Shown: positions 1-7,938 of the stretch, piece by piece
How positions within the stretch are numbered: position 1 is the first letter of the stretch
Layout: the number at the start of each line of letters is the position of its first letter
Program-made: the position numbers and the translations under genes
From: Sulfuricurvum sp. PC08-66
GTDB lineage: Bacteria; Campylobacterota; Campylobacteria; Campylobacterales; Sulfurimonadaceae
NCBI GenBank assembly: GCA_000830255.1
Contig: JQIT01000014.1
Coordinates: 1-38,513, forward strand
Direction: 5' to 3'
Length of the DNA stretch: 38,513 nucleotides
Notes under the pieces: model-generated
What the model saw: the letters and a program-made list of their open reading frames with translations, nothing else
Database searches by the model: none
Told to the model about the DNA's origin: nothing

Positions 1-163
1 CCCCCGTCCTTTTAACTACAATACACGGTCAAGCCGTAAGCACACAACCAAAGTAACGGGGAATCATCTAAAAAGAACGCATATCGACAAATCGAAAGAA
101 GAGTAAATATGTACGAGGGGGATTATAAGAGCACACTAAGTGTATGTCACAACTTAAAACAGA
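1..163. other. Left-edge non-coding segment, possible 5' region of a leftward gene
   Basis: No credible gene is visible before the glmS stop at 164. On the minus strand the last bases before the edge include an A- and G-rich stretch (AAAGGACGGGGG, ending at base 1) that could be a ribosome binding site for a gene starting outside the window. CCCCGT (2-7) and ACGGGG (56-61) are exact inverted copies, and a small ACGG/CCGT hairpin (25-28, 34-37) lies between them, so the segment can fold into a nested structure. I cannot name it. Confidence 0.25.
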
Positions 164-1969
164 TTATTCGACGGTGACACTTTTGGCAAGGTTTCGTGGC
201 ATATCGACATCATTGCCTAACCTTATGGATATCTCCATCGCAAGCAACTGTAAAATAACCATCATCTCAAAAAATTCAAGCATCGGATGGGCATGTGCAT
301 GGGTGCGAATAAAGTCATCGCTCTTGTCAAATTCCAGTGGAGAAATAGCACAAATAGTTGCATCACGGGCGCTTAGCTCCTCGACATTGCTTTTGGTCTT
401 TTCATAGAGAAGTGTTTGTGGCATGAGTGCAATGGTGATGAGTTCTGGGTCAGCAAGCGCAATAGGTCCATGTTTCATCTCTCCAGCTGGGTACCCTTCG
501 GCGTGAAGGTAGCTAATCTCTTTGAGTTTGAGCGCCCCTTCGAGTGCCAAGGGATAAAAAAGGTCGCGTCCGATGAAGAAAAAGCCGTGTCCATAGAGGT
601 AGCGTTTGGAGAGGCGTTTGAGTTTTTCGTGGAGTGTATCGCTCACTTTGGTTGTTTCGGGCAGTTGGCGAAGTGTTGCTATTTCGGCTTGCATACGCTC
701 TTTGGGCAGTGCGCTCAAAAAGAGCGAGAGCATCCATAGAACGGTTACTTGTGTGGCAAAGGCTTTGGTGCTAGCTACGCCCTTTTCGATACCTGCACGG
801 GTCAAAATAGCATAGTCCGCTAGGCGCACCATCGAGCTGTTATCGACGTTGCACACGACCAATGTGGTCAATCCTGCCGCCTTTGCCATTTTGAGTGTTT
901 CGAGTGTGTCGGCTGTTTCACCACTTTGGGAGATGACGATGAAAAGGGCATTTTTGTCTAGCAACGGCTCACGGTAGCGTAGTTCACTTGCCACCTCGAC
1001 GGTGGTGTGAATTTTGGCGAGGCGCTCAAAAAGGTAGCTTGCAGTCAGGGCCGAGTGGTAGCTCGTGCCACATGCGACGAGTTTAATTTGGCTAAAACGG
1101 CGTGTATCTAGCCCTGCAAGCTCCTCAAAATAGACAGAGTCATCGCGCAATCGACCCATGAGCGTATCTGCCAAGACGGTTGACTGCTCATAGATTTCCT
1201 TTTCCATGAAGTAGCGAAAGCCCTCTTTTTGGGCAGAGAGTCTATCGGAAGGGAGTGTGGTAAAAGCGGGATTTTCTATCGTACGGTTGGCGTGTTTGAG
1301 CACGATACCTTGGGGTGAGACATATCCATAATCGCCATCTTCGAGGTAGTAGGCTTGGGTTGCTTTGCCAATAAGCGCAGCATCAGAAGAGCCGAAGAAA
1401 TATTCACCGTGTGTAGCGTTTTTGGCCAAAATCATCGGTGAACCGTGTTTGGCAAAATAGATAGTATCAGGGGATTGTTTGGTGATAAGGAGTGTCGCAT
1501 ACGCCCCATGAAGCTGCTCGATAGTGCGCGCAAAGGCTTCACTAGGCTCTTTGTGCGTCAAAAGCATATGCTCAAAAAGGTGCACAATTACCTCTGTATC
1601 GGTCTGACTCAAAAAGGTGACACCTTTGCTTTGGAGCATTGATTTGAGCTCTTGGTAGTTCTCGATGATGCCATTGTGTACGACATAGGAGAATTGTCCC
1701 AAGTGGGGATGGGCGTTGAGTTCGGTAGGTTTGCCGTGGGTTGCCCAGCGTGTATGCCCTATGCCAATGGCAAAGTCATGTGTCTCAAAATCGTGCGCTT
1801 TTTCTTCGAGATTGTGCAGTTTGCCCAACGCTTTGTAGATAGAAAAATCGTCGCCTTCCAGTACCGCGATACCAGCTGAGTCATAGCCACGGTATTCAAG
1901 CTCTTTGAGTCCATCGAGGAGGATTTTTTTGGAGGGGTTTTGGCCTATATAGCCTACGATTCCGCACAT
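164..1969 (-). CDS. glmS: Glutamine-fructose-6-phosphate aminotransferase (isomerizing)
   Basis: GlmS converts fructose-6-phosphate and glutamine to glucosamine-6-phosphate, the entry step to peptidoglycan and LPS amino sugars; it is cytosolic. The protein starts MCGIVGYIG, so the cysteine after the initiator Met is the N-terminal nucleophile of the class II glutamine amidotransferase domain. The frame is open 15 codons further upstream, but only the start at 1969 exposes this Cys. The motif HTRWATHG follows in the amidotransferase half. Two SIS sugar-isomerase domains follow (CGTSYHSAL, then the GHGFFFIGRD region), and the protein ends PRNLAKSVTVE, a typical GlmS tail. At 601 aa it is of normal length. 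It starts one base after the glnD stop, so the two genes are very probably co-transcribed and perhaps translationally coupled. No glmS ribozyme is apparent: the leader is coding sequence of glnD. Confidence 0.97.
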   Translation of the reverse strand: MCGIVGYIGQNPSKKILLDGLKELEYRGYDSAGIAVLEGDDFSIYKALGKLHNLEEKAHDFETHDFAIGIGHTRWATHGKPTELNAHPHLGQFSYVVHNGIIENYQELKSMLQSKGVTFLSQTDTEVIVHLFEHMLLTHKEPSEAFARTIEQLHGAYATLLITKQSPDTIYFAKHGSPMILAKNATHGEYFFGSSDAALIGKATQAYYLEDGDYGYVSPQGIVLKHANRTIENPAFTTLPSDRLSAQKEGFRYFMEKEIYEQSTVLADTLMGRLRDDSVYFEELAGLDTRRFSQIKLVACGTSYHSALTASYLFERLAKIHTTVEVASELRYREPLLDKNALFIVISQSGETADTLETLKMAKAAGLTTLVVCNVDNSSMVRLADYAILTRAGIEKGVASTKAFATQVTVLWMLSLFLSALPKERMQAEIATLRQLPETTKVSDTLHEKLKRLSKRYLYGHGFFFIGRDLFYPLALEGALKLKEISYLHAEGYPAGEMKHGPIALADPELITIALMPQTLLYEKTKSNVEELSARDATICAISPLEFDKSDDFIRTHAHAHPMLEFFEMMVILQLLAMEISIRLGNDVDMPRNLAKSVTVE

Positions 1970-1970
1970 A

Positions 1971-4484
1971 TTAGGATGCCTTTTGGGTGAGAAGTTGGAT
2001 AATTTTGGTCTCATTTTGACACAGGTTTGCCGTTTTTTCGATTAAGAAGATATCGCGCACACGGTGCTTGAGGGTGTGAATTTTGGCAGTGGCAATATCG
2101 ATACTCTCACGCTCGAATATCGACATGATAAAGGCCAAAAGCCCTTTTTGGTCGCGTGCATGTATCTCCATAAGGGCGTAGCTGTTGGAGTGGTGACAAT
2201 CCAGCGTAATCTCTTTGGGGAGGATTTCGACGTTGGGGATAGAGCTACGTTTGCTCATATCGAAGGCTTGAGCGATGATGTCGTCGATTTGGGCGAGGTC
2301 ATCCTCTGAGAGCGTCGTATCGAAGTCGATACAAAAATATTTCATCTCATTGTAGAGTTTGAAAATATCCATACTGACAATAGAGAGACGGCTAAGTTTG
2401 GCGAGTAAAAAGCCAATATTGAGTGGAATTTTGCGGAAAATTTCGATGCGTAGATGCCCTTCATTATGGACAAAAAAGCGGTAGCTTTCGATATCGCTCG
2501 CCTTTTGTGCCAGCTCCAAAATCTCATGTGTGCTGTATTTGATAAAGAAAAGATTGGAGGTGATATCGAGAATATGTTTTTGGCGGATTTTGGGTAGCTC
2601 CAAAAAGGCAGGGAGTTTTTGGAGCGCTTTTTCCTTTTTGAGCCGTTTGGCGGCCTCATCCAGATGCTCTTTTTGGTCGCTAATCTCTAGGGCGTTGGCG
2701 TAGAGTTTGTGCAACAATCGACTGTTGAAGACAGTGAACATATCGGGTCCCACGCCGCTGATGTCCGCGTAGGTGAGGATGAAGAGCAAATCGAGCAGTT
2801 TGGGCTCTTCGACTATCGACATAAAGGTAAAGAGCGTCTTTTCGTGATAGATATCTTCGCGAAAGGCGACATTGCTCATGAGCGTATGGTAGCGAATGAG
2901 GTGCATACCCCATTTGAGCAGATGCGGTGGCAACTCATAGTGGGTTGCGACATGGGCGAAAATTTTGGCACCCACTTCATGGTGGTCTTGGGTGCGCCCT
3001 TTGCCTGCATCGTGCAGAAGTACGACGAGTTTCAAGAAGGCTTTCTCCTCCACACTCAATGCATCATAGAGTGCCGCGATTTTGGTATCTTCTATCGATT
3101 CGAGCGCTTCGACACTTTTGAGCGAATGAATCAGCACTGGGTAGTGGTGATAGCCGTCGTATTGGGCTAAATGTTTGACTTTGGAGAGTTGCGGGATGAG
3201 TGCATCGAGGATGTCCGCCTCAAAGAGTATCGATAGAAGCGCGTGCGTGTGGGCTTTGCGAAAGAGCTTGTAGATGGCTAGCTCATTGCGACGTGAAAGG
3301 TGCGACGGGATGATGGTAGCACGCAGATGCGCCAACATCGAGGGGTCTGCGACTAGCGCCACATCGGGTAGTTGCCCCAAAAGCTCCAAGAGCGCAGTGA
3401 GTTTCATCGGTGCTAGATGGTGGGTAGCGAAAAGTTTGCCCTCGATGAGGTAGATGCCTTTGGCGATACGTGCACTTTTGCGCGCGGTGAAATCGAGCAT
3501 CGAGGGGTAAAAGGTGCTAATCATACGTTGCGCCGTGATGGTGCTAAAGAGATTGATGGTATGCATCGCCTCTAGGAGTTTGTAGCTCAAGGTTCTGTCA
3601 TTAGGCAGACCCAACATTTTGCGCACATCAGGGATGAAATCGAGGATAAGTTGGTCCTGCTTTTTGCCCGCGCTGAGGTGCAAAGCGGTACGTACGCGAA
3701 ACAAAAACTCTAGGGCGATGCGGTACTCTTTGTACTCTTGCTCACTGAAAAAGCGCCCATAATAGTGGCGCAAATCGCCATCCCCAAAGAGCGTCATCGC
3801 CACCCAGAAGAGGTAGTTGGCATCGCGTAATCCGCCCATGCTCTCTTTGAGATTGGGTTGCATACTTCGAGGGTATTTGGCACGGCGTGTTTGCGCCTCT
3901 TGGGTTTTTGCCAAGATATACGCTTTTTGCCCCTCTTTGCGCATGCGGCTTAGCTCTTTGGTCGCGCCATCCCAGACGAATTGACTGCCCGTGATAAATC
4001 TCGACTCCATAAGTGCCGTGCGAATGGTGATATCTTCGCGCGCTACGACAGTAATATCGCGTATTTCGTGGACGCGATACCCCAAATCGAGCTTGGCATC
4101 CCATGCGATACGAATGAAGCTCTCGATAATAGCTTTGGTGTTGAATCCCTCGACATCCTCATAGGCAATGAAGAGGTCGATGTCGCTGTAAATGGCCAAC
4201 TGCTCGCGCCCGTAACTGCCCAAAGCGATGAATGCGATGGGGATAGAGTTGCGCATGGGCATATACATCCCAAAAAATTTGCGCAAAACGGCTTTGTACA
4301 TCAGCGTGATAAAACTGTCTAACGTCGAGGTGTGTTTGACTAAAAAATCTTTGCCGATGTTGGTGTGTTGAATGGCGCGTAGTTGCGTTTTGTAGGTTTT
4401 TATCGCCTCGCGAAAGGCTTTGCTGATTTCAAAATCAGTTGCGTTTTTTTCGAATAAATCTTCGAGTTGCTCTTTGAGTTCCAT
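1971..4484 (-). CDS. glnD: Bifunctional PII uridylyltransferase / uridylyl-removing enzyme
   Basis: GlnD senses glutamine and adds or removes UMP on PII proteins, setting nitrogen metabolism. Visible domains in order are an N-terminal nucleotidyltransferase (GSYGREQ, then SDIDLFI with the metal-binding Asp pair), a linker, an HD phosphohydrolase domain (LLHDAGKG), and C-terminal ACT-type regulatory repeats, the last starting near ALMEIHARDQKG. The length is 837 aa, near the usual size. I place the start at 4484 (MELKEQ), not at the in-frame ATG at 4508. AGGA lies about 7 bases upstream of 4484, and a TATAAT box at 4512-4507 would put the transcription start downstream of the ATG at 4508. The gene is divergent from mqnE and followed at once by glmS, a glutamine consumer. 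Confidence 0.92.
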   Translation of the reverse strand: MELKEQLEDLFEKNATDFEISKAFREAIKTYKTQLRAIQHTNIGKDFLVKHTSTLDSFITLMYKAVLRKFFGMYMPMRNSIPIAFIALGSYGREQLAIYSDIDLFIAYEDVEGFNTKAIIESFIRIAWDAKLDLGYRVHEIRDITVVAREDITIRTALMESRFITGSQFVWDGATKELSRMRKEGQKAYILAKTQEAQTRRAKYPRSMQPNLKESMGGLRDANYLFWVAMTLFGDGDLRHYYGRFFSEQEYKEYRIALEFLFRVRTALHLSAGKKQDQLILDFIPDVRKMLGLPNDRTLSYKLLEAMHTINLFSTITAQRMISTFYPSMLDFTARKSARIAKGIYLIEGKLFATHHLAPMKLTALLELLGQLPDVALVADPSMLAHLRATIIPSHLSRRNELAIYKLFRKAHTHALLSILFEADILDALIPQLSKVKHLAQYDGYHHYPVLIHSLKSVEALESIEDTKIAALYDALSVEEKAFLKLVVLLHDAGKGRTQDHHEVGAKIFAHVATHYELPPHLLKWGMHLIRYHTLMSNVAFREDIYHEKTLFTFMSIVEEPKLLDLLFILTYADISGVGPDMFTVFNSRLLHKLYANALEISDQKEHLDEAAKRLKKEKALQKLPAFLELPKIRQKHILDITSNLFFIKYSTHEILELAQKASDIESYRFFVHNEGHLRIEIFRKIPLNIGFLLAKLSRLSIVSMDIFKLYNEMKYFCIDFDTTLSEDDLAQIDDIIAQAFDMSKRSSIPNVEILPKEITLDCHHSNSYALMEIHARDQKGLLAFIMSIFERESIDIATAKIHTLKHRVRDIFLIEKTANLCQNETKIIQLLTQKAS

Positions 4485-4506
4485 GATGCTTCCTTTGAAC
4501 TTCGCC

Positions 4507-4512
4507 ATTATA
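4507..4512 (-). promoter_or_regulatory. Promoter -10 box for glnD-glmS
   Basis: TATAAT read on the minus strand, 23 bases before the glnD start chosen here. No good -35 is seen, which is common in Campylobacterota. Confidence 0.5.
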
Positions 4513-4553
4513 ACAGCGCCGCGATTTTAATGGCGCTTCAAAGAGGATTTTTT

Positions 4554-4559
4554 TATAAT
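4554..4559 (+). promoter_or_regulatory. Promoter -10 box for mqnE
   Basis: TATAAT lies 22 bases before the mqnE ATG, with a GGAG ribosome binding site at 4574-4577. It is back to back with the glnD -10 box. A GCGCC (4516-4520)/GGCGC (4532-4536) inverted repeat lies between the two promoters. Confidence 0.55.
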
Positions 4560-4581
4560 GCGCCAAACATAATGGAGTCAC

Positions 4582-5646
4582 ATGCAAAGCATTATCGACA
4601 AAATCCAAAGCGGCAAACGTCTCACGCTCGAGGAGGGTGTCGCACTCTACGATATGGACATTTTTACGCTGGGGGAATTAGCCTCCGCCAAACGCCAAGC
4701 ACTGCATGGCAAAAAAGCTTTTTTCAATATCAATCGTCACATCAATCCCACCAATGTATGCGTCGATATCTGCAAATTTTGCGCCTACTCAGCTACGCGC
4801 AAAAATCCAAATCCCTACACCATGAGTCATGAAGAGGTGATGGCAATCGTCGATGATGTCGTCGCACGTGGCATTACCGAGGTGCATATCGTCTCTGCAC
4901 ACAACCGTGAGGCGGGGTTGGCGTGGTATTTGGATATGTTCAAAGCTATCAAGACCAAATATCCGACACTCCATATCAAAGCACTCACCGCCGCAGAGAT
5001 ACACTTCCTCTCTACGACCTACGGCATGAGCTACGATGAGGTGCTCGATACGATGATTGCCAACGGTGTCGATTCGATGCCGGGGGGTGGGGCAGAGATT
5101 TTCGATGAAAAGGTGCGCAATGTCATCTGCAAGGGCAAAGTCAACAGCGACCAATGGATAGAGATTCATCGATTGTGGCACAAAAAGGGACGCGAATCCA
5201 ACGCCACGATGCTTTTTGGGCATATCGAGGGGCGACGTGAACGTATCGACCACATGATACGCTTGCGCACATTGCAAGAGGAAACAGGTGGGTTCAACGC
5301 CTTTATTCCCTTGGTCTACCAAATGGAGAACAATTACCTCAACGTCCCCCATGCTATCACAGGTCAAGAGGTGCTCAAAACCATGGCGATTAGCCGCTTG
5401 GTGCTCGATAATATCGCGCACCTCAAAGCCTATTGGGTCACCTCGACGATCAATCTCGCACTTGTTGCTCAAGAGTTCGGTGCCGATGATTTGGACGGTA
5501 CCATCGAAAAAGAGTCGATACAATCTGCCGCAGGTGCCAAAAGTGCCAACGGTATCGATATATCCGCGATGGTAGGACTCATCAAAAATGCAGGATTTAT
5601 CCCCGTAGAGCGCGACAGTCTCTACAACGAGCTACGCACATGGTAG
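4582..5646 (+). CDS. mqnE: Aminofutalosine synthase (radical SAM)
   Basis: MqnE joins 3-(1-carboxyvinyloxy)benzoate with the adenosyl group of SAM to make aminodeoxyfutalosine, an early step of the futalosine route to menaquinone. This is the route used by Campylobacterota in place of the classical men pathway. The radical SAM cluster is C60-x3-C64-x2-C67 (CVDICKFC), after NINRHINPTNV. The segment PGGGAEIFDEKVR and a C-terminal SANGIDISAMVGLI region fit the MqnE/MqnC/CofH family. I favour MqnE over MqnC from the 'CxDICKFCAYSA' cluster and the PGGGAEIF segment, without an alignment. The length is 354 aa, as expected. The last 7 bases overlap the phosphoribosyltransferase that follows. Confidence 0.9.
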   Translation: MQSIIDKIQSGKRLTLEEGVALYDMDIFTLGELASAKRQALHGKKAFFNINRHINPTNVCVDICKFCAYSATRKNPNPYTMSHEEVMAIVDDVVARGITEVHIVSAHNREAGLAWYLDMFKAIKTKYPTLHIKALTAAEIHFLSTTYGMSYDEVLDTMIANGVDSMPGGGAEIFDEKVRNVICKGKVNSDQWIEIHRLWHKKGRESNATMLFGHIEGRRERIDHMIRLRTLQEETGGFNAFIPLVYQMENNYLNVPHAITGQEVLKTMAISRLVLDNIAHLKAYWVTSTINLALVAQEFGADDLDGTIEKESIQSAAGAKSANGIDISAMVGLIKNAGFIPVERDSLYNELRTW

Positions 5647-6083
5647 AGAAACGCCCCTATCGATACGAAGAGATGCTCGTCGATACGCGCAAAATCATCG
5701 CGCAGTTGGACGGGGAGTACGATGCGATTTTGGCAGTGGCACGTGGAGGATTGAGCTTCGCGCATTTGTTGGCGCAGGGGCTTGGCATTCGCAAAGTTTT
5801 CAGTGTCAATATGATCTCCTACGATGGCACCAAACAGCTAGAGACGATTACCATCGAGGAGTGCTTTCATGTCGATGCTACCTTGCGATTGCTCGTAGTA
5901 GAGGATATTATAGACAGCGGCAAGAGCATGATGGCACTCGAACATCTGCTCAAAACACGCTATCCCGATTTGCGCTACGACGTCGCCGCACTTTTCTACA
6001 AACCTACCGCGCTTGTACGCCCTCGCTACTTCGCCCAAATCGCCGACACATGGATAGATTTCTACTGGGAAGCGGATATTTGA
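5640..6083 (+). CDS. Phosphoribosyltransferase family protein
   Basis: A type I phosphoribosyltransferase of 147 aa. The PRPP-binding signature is LLVVEDIIDSGKSM near residues 80-95, with two acidic residues before the loop as in purine and xanthine transferases. An AVARGGLSFAHLLA segment near residue 30 is the second PRPP-contacting loop. The protein is short and soluble. It resembles Gpt/Hpt-like purine enzymes, but the base it uses cannot be told from the sequence. It overlaps mqnE by 7 bases, so the two are translated together. Downstream steps of the futalosine pathway release adenine, so purine salvage is a possible reason for the link; that is inference. Confidence 0.85.
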   Translation: MVEKRPYRYEEMLVDTRKIIAQLDGEYDAILAVARGGLSFAHLLAQGLGIRKVFSVNMISYDGTKQLETITIEECFHVDATLRLLVVEDIIDSGKSMMALEHLLKTRYPDLRYDVAALFYKPTALVRPRYFAQIADTWIDFYWEADI

Positions 6084-6090
6084 GAAAATG

Positions 6091-6109
6091 TTCGTAGGAT
6101 GATTACGAA
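6091..6109. terminator. Possible bidirectional terminator between convergent genes
   Basis: TTCGTA and TACGAA form a perfect 6-bp inverted repeat with a 7-base loop in the 35-base gap between the phosphoribosyltransferase stop and the convergent 163-aa gene. T-rich sequence follows on the plus strand. The stem is short and AT-rich, so this is weak. Confidence 0.35.
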
Positions 6110-6118
6110 ATCTTGAAT

Positions 6119-6610
6119 TTATTTTTCGGTTTTATAAAATTTATGCTCTTTGTCTAAATAGACAACATAAAAAGTATTAGTATCAAACCGTTGTCCTGTT
6201 TTTTGATGCGCTTTGTCTTTATACTCATCAGGAATTACAAAACCAATAACGCGCACTTTGTTTTCCAAATGAAATCTAGACCACAACACCTGATGAGGAA
6301 TATGTTTGGGTTGTATATAATCTGTGTTAGTAGGGAATTTTTCGTAAACTGCAAAAACAGGATACTTTCTAGCTTTGTGCTTTTTCCAATGAGCCAAAGA
6401 AAATTCTGAATAGTGCTTTAATTTTTCAAAAAGTTTTATTAACTCATTATCTGACCAATGTTTAAAGTCTTGACTTATACCCTCTTGTACATCGAAATAT
6501 CCAAAATTGAATTTGCATTTTTCTGACAGAGTATCATCGTCATTATCTAATGACGCAGTAGGTATGGCAGCTAAGAAAGATTCTTTTTTAGAGTTTTTAT
6601 AGTTGCTCAT
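6119..6610 (-). CDS. Hypothetical 163-aa protein, partner of the AAA ATPase
   Basis: I do not recognise this family. It is a soluble, charged protein with no signal peptide and no membrane segment. The first 30 residues are polar and probably disordered. The rest is compact, with many aromatic and His residues (HWSDNELIKLFEKL, HIPHQVLWSRFHLE, then VRVIGFVIP), and ends in a beta-strand-like segment NTFYVVYLDKEHKFY. No HNH, TOPRIM or other nuclease motif is apparent. Its ATG overlaps the stop of the upstream ATPase gene in an ATGA arrangement, so the two are translationally coupled and probably function together. Base composition is AT-rich compared with both flanks, which suggests acquisition. 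A role as effector or regulator of a defence-type ATPase is inference. Confidence 0.8.
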   Translation of the reverse strand: MSNYKNSKKESFLAAIPTASLDNDDDTLSEKCKFNFGYFDVQEGISQDFKHWSDNELIKLFEKLKHYSEFSLAHWKKHKARKYPVFAVYEKFPTNTDYIQPKHIPHQVLWSRFHLENKVRVIGFVIPDEYKDKAHQKTGQRFDTNTFYVVYLDKEHKFYKTEK

Positions 6611-7746
6611 GCACTTATCTTTGGCTTTCCGCCGATTTTTCCTGCGTTGTAGATAGGTGTAATTGCTCTATCGTTACGTATCATATCTCCTGGAATTTCA
6701 TCGAGGCGATATAAAAAACTCTCATTATCCTCTTTGTTTACCAATACAATTTTGTATTTTCCAAGTTTGTTCATAATTTCCGTATGATGTGTCGTAAAAA
6801 TCATTTGTGCGTTGTGTGGATTAGTCTCTTTGTTTTCAAACAAATCTACAAGCATTGGCAATAAATCGGGATGAAGATTGGTGTCAAATTCATCCAATAC
6901 TAGTGTGTTTCCTGTTGCTAATGAAATTTTATAGAGTCCAAGTTGTCGGTATAACTCTTTTGTACCACTTGATTGTTCATGAAATGTCAACATGTTTTCT
7001 GTATTTTCTTGCGAAAAATAAAAAACTGGAAAATACTCTTTCTTTCCTGTTTCTGCATTTTCTTTATCAAAAATTTTGATATCTTTTATACCTGTATCAG
7101 ATTTTTTTAATATCTCTTTTACAAATTCAAAAACGTCTTCATTGAGATAATAAAATTTTGAAGCAGCTTGTTGGTCTATTGGTAATTCATCTTTTCCAAG
7201 TGCATTTACATTTGTGATTATTTTAGTAATAGTAAAAATATTTTCTAAATCTATAATAGAATACATTTTGTGTTGAAAACTCGTGCTAAAAATAGAAGCA
7301 TTTTTTCTTACGCTTATTGTTTTTATCTCATTGTATTGACTAATGCAATCAACATTGTTGTTGTTTCTCCAAATTATGGGAGTCCATCGTTTCTCTTTTT
7401 TAGATAATTTCTCAGAAATTACTTGCTCTTGAGTCAAAGATAACTCATATTTGTATTCAATGCCTTCCTCCAAAAACTCAATGAACATTTCAACAGGATC
7501 GGTGCTTGAGAAAAAAGAGCGAATGGGAATTTTTTCATCTGGCATAATATTGCTAAAAGAGTTTTTTGCAAATGAGGTTACAAAAGAGAGTAGTTTAAGC
7601 ACATTTGTCTTGCCCGAAGCGTTTGCACCCTTGATGGCCAAAACATTGCTAATCTCTTTACCCGTTTTTTTGTCACTTAGGGTCAAATCAACTTCAAAGC
7701 CCTCTTTGAAGGAGTAAAAATTCCGAGCGCCGAATTTTACTATCAC
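6607..7746 (-). CDS. AAA family ATPase (AAA_15/AAA_21, OLD/ABC-like)
   Basis: An ATPase of the SMC/ABC-like AAA_15/AAA_21 group, 379 aa. It starts with a strand MIVKFGARNFYSF, followed by Walker A GANASGKT (about residues 40-47), an ABC-type signature SSGTKELYRQL, Walker B LVLDEFDTNLHPD, and a switch His in TTHHTEIM. All ATPase elements are intact. No TOPRIM or other nuclease domain is attached, which separates it from full OLD nucleases. Such stand-alone ATPases recur in anti-phage systems (Septu PtuA, RloA, PARIS AriA types) paired with a small effector; the partner here would be the 163-aa gene. The start is GTG at 7746 with AAGG upstream. Three sampled 60-base lines in the pair gave about 45, 23 and 17% GC, against 47% for a line in mqnE. 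A perfect palindrome lies 15 bases before the start. Confidence 0.88.
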   Translation of the reverse strand: MIVKFGARNFYSFKEGFEVDLTLSDKKTGKEISNVLAIKGANASGKTNVLKLLSFVTSFAKNSFSNIMPDEKIPIRSFFSSTDPVEMFIEFLEEGIEYKYELSLTQEQVISEKLSKKEKRWTPIIWRNNNNVDCISQYNEIKTISVRKNASIFSTSFQHKMYSIIDLENIFTITKIITNVNALGKDELPIDQQAASKFYYLNEDVFEFVKEILKKSDTGIKDIKIFDKENAETGKKEYFPVFYFSQENTENMLTFHEQSSGTKELYRQLGLYKISLATGNTLVLDEFDTNLHPDLLPMLVDLFENKETNPHNAQMIFTTHHTEIMNKLGKYKIVLVNKEDNESFLYRLDEIPGDMIRNDRAITPIYNAGKIGGKPKISA

Positions 7747-7760
7747 TATTTAGCCTTTTA

Positions 7761-7772
7761 GACAAATTTGTC
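7761..7772. promoter_or_regulatory. Palindromic operator candidate upstream of the ATPase gene
   Basis: GACAAATTTGTC is a perfect 12-bp palindrome located 15 bases upstream of the GTG start of the ATPase gene. A TAATAT -10-like box lies just before it on the minus strand, so a bound repressor would block initiation. A further TTGACAAAG half-copy occurs about 50 bases further upstream. No repressor gene is visible nearby. Confidence 0.4.
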
Positions 7773-7905
7773 AAAATATTACATTTATGCAGGTAAAAAG
7801 TAGTTTAATTAAGATTACTTCTTTGTCAAATAGGGTAGAGAAAGAGTTACAACAAAGGAAATTGAACGGTCAATAATTCCCTCGTCCACACGTATAATAA
7901 AAAGC

Positions 7906-7911
7906 TATAAT
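7906..7911 (+). promoter_or_regulatory. Promoter -10 box for the MBL-fold hydrolase
   Basis: TATAAT lies 27 bases before the ATG at 7939. A second TATAAT begins 13 bases earlier (7893-7898). No clear -35 is seen. The 192-base divergent region 7747-7938 otherwise holds only the ATPase upstream signals. Confidence 0.45.
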
Positions 7912-7938
7912 GTTTCATATCTTTCAAAAAGAGCACAT

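Noticed and set aside
1970-2014. A 15-residue N-terminal extension of GlmS
   Set aside because: The mature N-terminal Cys must follow the initiator Met; the extension would bury it and overlap glnD.
4789-5523. A 244-codon open frame on the minus strand inside mqnE
   Set aside because: It is fully antisense to a gene with clear radical SAM motifs and has no ribosome binding site or family resemblance; it is a by-product of mqnE codon usage.
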